Shown piece by piece: positions 45,816 through 47,170 of a stretch of DNA of 47,170 bases (positions are counted from its first letter, which is position 1; each line of letters starts with the position of its first letter). A program made the translations under genes and the position numbers. Source of the stretch: Thiothrix caldifontis (GTDB lineage Bacteria > Pseudomonadota > Gammaproteobacteria > Thiotrichales > Thiotrichaceae). The stretch covers positions 1 to 47,170 of the forward strand of contig NZ_FNQP01000024.1 in the NCBI RefSeq assembly GCF_900107695.1. Direction: 5' to 3'. Under the pieces are notes generated by a model that worked only from the letters and a program-made list of their open reading frames with translations, searched no databases and was not told the origin of the DNA.

Positions 45816-46643
45816 CTATGAGTTTTTCTTCAATATTTCTTCTAATTTATGTATTTCCCCCTCCATTTGAGGGCCAATATTTAATTTTCTTTCATTCGTC
45901 ATTTTTTTAATTGTATGAATGGCATCTTGTGCTCTTTTTCTTAAATCTTCATTCCAAGATGATTGTTCTGTATTTCTTAAATAAACAAAAACATTTATAC
46001 GTCCACTTGAAGAAAGGGTTTCAAGTTGAGGCATTGTAATCAAACTTATTGCAGAGGATATAGCTATCTGATTTTCTTTATGATCCTCAATTAATTCAGC
46101 AACAGCAGCCAATCTTTTTTCTTTAACATCACTATTCATTTTCCAAACTAAATTTTGAATTTGTACTTCTAAATTGCGGCTTTCTGCCGATGTAACAATA
46201 TTTGTTACTTGCTCTGTGCGCTTTGATATTTCTTTTTCTACACTTGCCACAAGAGTTCCATCAGTATCCTTTTCTTTTGCTATTTTTAAGAGTTGTTCAT
46301 TTGCTTTCGTTATTTCTTCTTTTAACAAGAGTATTTCAGATGTTGATTTTTGAATATCTTGAATAAGTTCTTGAGATTTTACTTCTAATTTATTATTTTT
46401 TTCAATTAAACGACCCTCTTCAACTTTGGCTTCAAAAACTTTCTCTCGTGCTTCCAAAGCATCTTCTCTTTCCTTTAATGAAGAATATTGAAACTGACCG
46501 ATAGATGTGGCTATGGCAGTAATTGCTGCTAACATGGGAATCCATGCTGATGGTTTTCCCCAACCTCCTTTTTTAATTGAGGAGGTTTCAGCTATAAGTT
46601 TCTCAGTTTCTGCCTCTATTCGAGCTTTTTCTTCTGGAGTCAT
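45816..46643 (-). CDS. Hypothetical membrane-anchored coiled-coil protein, 275 residues
   Basis: I do not recognise a family. The ATG at 46643 follows AGGAAAATATA; a longer reading from 46700 would start in the IS end. After a short acidic helix (TPEEKARIEAETEKLIAE) there is one membrane segment (WIPMLAAITAIATSIG, about residues 33-50). A long charged coiled coil (about 55-150, KEREDALEAREKVFEAK) is followed by a helical domain with ARM/HEAT-like character (EKRLAAVAELIEDHKENQIA). It is clearly richer in AT than its neighbours and sits between a MITE and an IS, which points to recent transfer. A role in defence or stress is possible but not shown. Confidence 0.7.
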   Translation of the reverse strand: MTPEEKARIEAETEKLIAETSSIKKGGWGKPSAWIPMLAAITAIATSIGQFQYSSLKEREDALEAREKVFEAKVEEGRLIEKNNKLEVKSQELIQDIQKSTSEILLLKEEITKANEQLLKIAKEKDTDGTLVASVEKEISKRTEQVTNIVTSAESRNLEVQIQNLVWKMNSDVKEKRLAAVAELIEDHKENQIAISSAISLITMPQLETLSSSGRINVFVYLRNTEQSSWNEDLRKRAQDAIHTIKKMTNERKLNIGPQMEGEIHKLEEILKKNS

Positions 46644-46670
46644 TATATTTTCCTGGTTTTTATTTATAAC

Positions 46671-47170
46671 GAGGGTGTAGAAAAACCCGAATCTGATCAT
46701 CCCATCCAGACCGGTCAGTCATTTTTTTGAACACCCCGAACGGCTGGGAGGCACTCTCACCATTGCCGGACTCCGGCTTCCCCGTAACGCCCTGAATACC
46801 GTCTGAGACGGGCAATACGGTGCATTTTTGCGTGTTTGGCTGCATCATTTCCCCCTTCATGCGGCATACCCGTAATGAGCCAGCTTTTCGAGGTTGTGCA
46901 TCAGGCAAAACAGCTTCCATTGCCCGTCCACTTTGGCTTTGCTGCGCAAGGTGAAGCGGTGCAGGCGTTTGTTGCCGCGCAAGTTCCCAAACACCGGTTC
47001 GACGGTGGCGAAGCGTTGGGTGATCATGCGTTTGCCGAGGTCAGAGTCGATTTTTGGCTTCATCAAATCGGTGTGGCTGGGGGTGTCATCGCGTTTGCCT
47101 TGCAGGAACGTCACTTGCCGGGCGCGGGTTTTTGCCGGGTCTTTCAGGCATTGGGGACGCTGTGTACAGG
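46671..47170 (-). mobile_element. IS1182-like insertion sequence, one end, cut by the window edge
   Basis: One terminal repeat, GAGGGTGTAGAAAAACCC, is at 46671-46688. The transposase stop lies at 46857, leaving 186 bases of non-coding IS sequence between gene and end. The rest of the element is outside the window. Confidence 0.65.
46857..47170 (-). CDS. IS1182 family transposase, C-terminal part
   Basis: The frame is open from the window edge to the stop at 46857 (104 residues seen). It carries the C-terminal signature of IS1182-type DDE transposases: a Cys-rich start (CLKDPAKTRARQVTF), RMITQRFATVEPVFGNLRGN with the catalytic Glu, then KRLHRFTLRSKAKVDGQWKL and FCLMHNLEKL. The catalytic aspartates are outside the window. 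No internal stop or frameshift is seen in this part. Confidence 0.88.
   Translation of the reverse strand, partial: CTQRPQCLKDPAKTRARQVTFLQGKRDDTPSHTDLMKPKIDSDLGKRMITQRFATVEPVFGNLRGNKRLHRFTLRSKAKVDGQWKLFCLMHNLEKLAHYGYAA

Noticed and set aside
46660-46920. 86-codon minus-strand frame between the IS transposase and the coiled-coil gene
   Set aside because: It overlaps the transposase end and the terminal repeat of the IS; it is probably non-coding IS sequence.

Overview
The window looks like a chromosomal segment of a gammaproteobacterium. Gene content and protein style suggest a Thiothrix-like, microaerobic member of the Thiotrichales, but this is an impression from protein families and not a database match. 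The genes are a mix of housekeeping functions (prfC, serS, uvrB, queE), assembly of cbb3 oxidase (ccoGHIS), glutathione-dependent formaldehyde oxidation, and accessory DNA. No rRNA, tRNA or CRISPR array was seen.

Layout. Bases 1-253 hold the start of an IS4-like transposase cut by the window edge. Bases 384-4582 (minus strand) are a two-gene RND efflux operon with a candidate operator upstream. Bases 4684-8927 (plus strand) hold a YkgJ-type metal-binding protein, a YiiX-like hydrolase that overlaps a FadE-type acyl-CoA dehydrogenase out of frame, and a FitAB/VapBC toxin-antitoxin pair that has its own promoter inside the end of fadE. prfC follows.

Bases 10.6-26.5 kb form the most striking region. 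Everything is on the minus strand: a 10.2-kb gene for a 3389-residue exported, repeat-rich protein, and three paralogous regulators with a putative winged helix followed by TPRs. One regulator lies downstream of the giant gene and two lie upstream. A 47-residue zinc-ribbon gene precedes the third regulator. Each of the four transcription units is preceded by the same inverted repeat, AGTAAC-N8-GTTACT. I read this as a self-contained surface-protein locus with its own regulon. Two of the units also have a terminator-like hairpin in the leader.

Bases 26.6-32.0 kb carry trxC, an LrgA/LrgB pair, two small unknown proteins, a UMF1-type MFS transporter, a small internally duplicated protein and serS. 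Bases 32.2-37.1 kb are ccoGHIS, which assembles and supplies copper to cbb3 oxidase; its promoter has a weak FNR-like box. A LysR regulator, a small conserved protein and uvrB follow. Bases 40.9-42.9 kb encode the two enzymes that take S-hydroxymethylglutathione to formate. A repeat-filled convergent gap separates them from queE and an unusual protein made of three QueD-like domains.

The right end (44.8-47.2 kb) is accessory DNA: a Phd/VapC toxin-antitoxin pair with a palindromic operator, a 180-bp MITE-like element, an AT-rich coiled-coil membrane protein gene, and the end of an IS1182-like element. The ends of the MITE resemble the end of that IS.
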